From Acidobacteriota bacterium (GTDB lineage Bacteria > Acidobacteriota > Thermoanaerobaculia > Multivoradales > UBA5704): a stretch of 6,406 nucleotides of DNA. Shown piece by piece: positions 5,888 to 6,406 of this stretch (its first letter is position 1; the number at the start of each line of letters is the position of its first letter). The stretch lies in assembly GCA_003223675.1 (NCBI GenBank), contig QHVW01000961.1, positions 1 to 6,406 of the forward strand, written 5' to 3'. The position numbers and the translations under genes are program-made. The notes under the pieces were generated by a model that did no database searches, was not told where the DNA came from, and saw only the letters and a list, made by a program, of their open reading frames with translations.

Positions 5888-5896
5888 TGCTACAAT
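5888..5896 (+). promoter_or_regulatory. Extended -10 of nucleotidyltransferase gene
   Basis: TGCTACAAT is TGn followed by TACAAT, one mismatch from the consensus -10. The -35 position at 17-base spacing (5868-5873) is AGGGTT, a weak match, as often found with extended -10 promoters. Transcription would begin near 5903, about 27 bases before the ATG at 5930. Confidence 0.5.
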
Positions 5897-5921
5897 CCCC
5901 TCGCGAATCACACGCGAGGGG
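5897..5921 (+). promoter_or_regulatory. Perfect 9-bp hairpin or operator covering the Shine-Dalgarno site
   Basis: CCCCTCGCG (5897-5905) and CGCGAGGGG (5913-5921) are perfect inverted repeats around a 7-base loop. The right arm contains most of the GAGGGGGG Shine-Dalgarno stretch (5916-5923), which is 6 bases before ATG 5930. In an mRNA that begins upstream, the stem would hide the ribosome binding site. If transcription begins near 5903 most of the left arm is not transcribed, and a DNA operator just after the -10 is more likely. Confidence 0.55.
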
Positions 5922-5929
5922 GGATCCTC

Positions 5930-6406
5930 ATGGAGCCGCGATCGGAGGTCGAGAAGGCGCTCGCAGAGCTGGTGGCCCAGATCCGGGAGGCCGCGGGGCC
6001 GAACCTGCTGGGGGTCGCCCTCTATGGCGCCCTGGCCAAGGGACGGTATACGCCGGGCGTCTCGGACGTCAACGTCCTGATCGTGCTGGCGGAGGCCGGG
6101 CTGGAGCGGCTGCTGCCCCTGTCGCCTGCCGTCGCCCGCGCGCTGCGCGAATCCCGGGTGATCCCCTTCATCGTCACTCCCGAGGACCTGCGGGCCTCGG
6201 CGCGCCTGTTCCCCGGCAAGATCCTCGACATGCAGGCGAGCCACCGGGTGCTCTGGGGGGACGTCCATCTGGACGGCATCGCCGTGGCGCCCGCGGACCT
6301 GCGTCTGCGCGCCCGCCAGGAGATCAAGAACACGGAGCTCCGCCTGCGCCTGCGGGCCGTGGAGCGGAGCGGCGATCCGGACGCCCTCTGGCGCGGTCTC
6401 ATGGCG
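5930..6406 (+). CDS. Nucleotidyltransferase-fold protein, 3'-truncated by window edge
   Basis: From ATG 5930 the frame stays open to the right edge, giving 159 residues. LYGALAKGRYTPGVSDVNVLIVL (31-53) is the signature of the DNA polymerase beta-like nucleotidyltransferase fold, usually GSxxxG followed by SDxDxxV. Here the first part is GA rather than GS (G33, A34), and the second carboxylate of the DxD pair is asparagine (D46, N48), so metal-dependent catalysis may be weakened or lost. Residues 80-130 (VIPFIVTPEDLRASARLFPGKILDMQASHRVLWGD) fit the region after the core in free-standing nucleotidyltransferases that often precedes a helical substrate-binding or HEPN-like part. The start is supported by GAGGGGGG 6 bases upstream. 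It is divergent from the ImmA/IrrE gene, with a 132-base intergenic region between them. The substrate is unknown and the C-terminal part is not seen. Confidence 0.82.
   Translation, partial: MEPRSEVEKALAELVAQIREAAGPNLLGVALYGALAKGRYTPGVSDVNVLIVLAEAGLERLLPLSPAVARALRESRVIPFIVTPEDLRASARLFPGKILDMQASHRVLWGDVHLDGIAVAPADLRLRARQEIKNTELRLRLRAVERSGDPDALWRGLMA

Noticed and set aside
5798..6268. N-terminal extension of the ImmA/IrrE frame beyond ATG 5797
   Set aside because: It crosses the divergent promoters and runs antisense to the nucleotidyltransferase gene; its composition is that of a shadow frame. Only the six residues back to CTG 5815 are plausible.

Overview
The window looks like part of a chromosome from a high-GC, probably uncultivated soil or subsurface bacterium. 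The stand-alone ATP-dependent DNA ligase is of the mycobacterial LigB type, and its third codon positions are strongly G/C. Such genes, with DUF4258/YgiT-type and ImmA/PIN-type modules, are common in lineages such as Rokubacteria/Methylomirabilota, Acidobacteriota and Gemmatimonadota. That placement is an inference from style of sequence, not a demonstrated assignment. Base composition is uneven: sampled 60-base lines give about 72% GC in the ligase, about 52-63% in the DUF5995 gene, and about 53-58% in the PIN/ImmA pair.

Layout, left to right. (1) Positions 1-300, plus strand: the 3' part of a reading frame that joins the C-terminal end of a DUF4258-like (RelE/MqsR-type toxin) protein to a YgiT-like (MqsA-type antitoxin) domain with no zinc cysteines. 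(2) Positions 304-1074, minus strand: a class I SAM-dependent methyltransferase, converging on gene 1. (3) Positions 1133-2479, minus strand: a two-domain protein with an N-terminal DUF5995 domain and an unnamed C-terminal domain, behind a very good ribosome binding site and a leader made of abutting palindromes. (4) Positions 2582-4120, plus strand: a complete ATP-dependent DNA ligase, divergent from gene 3. (5) Positions 4174-5797, minus strand: a tightly coupled pair, an ImmA/IrrE-family metallopeptidase followed one base later by a PIN-domain nuclease-like protein, with lower GC than the ligase. (6) Positions 5930 to the right edge, plus strand: the 5' part of a nucleotidyltransferase-fold gene, divergent from gene 5, with a hairpin that buries its Shine-Dalgarno sequence.

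The unifying theme is accessory and stress/defence-type modules around a housekeeping-like DNA ligase: a fused toxin-antitoxin remnant at the left, a peptidase/nuclease pair that resembles a toxin-antitoxin or defence cassette, and a nucleotidyltransferase-fold protein at the right. The methyltransferase and DUF5995 genes may form one transcript. The two divergent intergenic regions (2480-2581 and 5798-5929) hold the best regulatory signals: extended -10 elements and several perfect inverted repeats. No RNA gene, CRISPR array, insertion sequence or attachment site was recognised.
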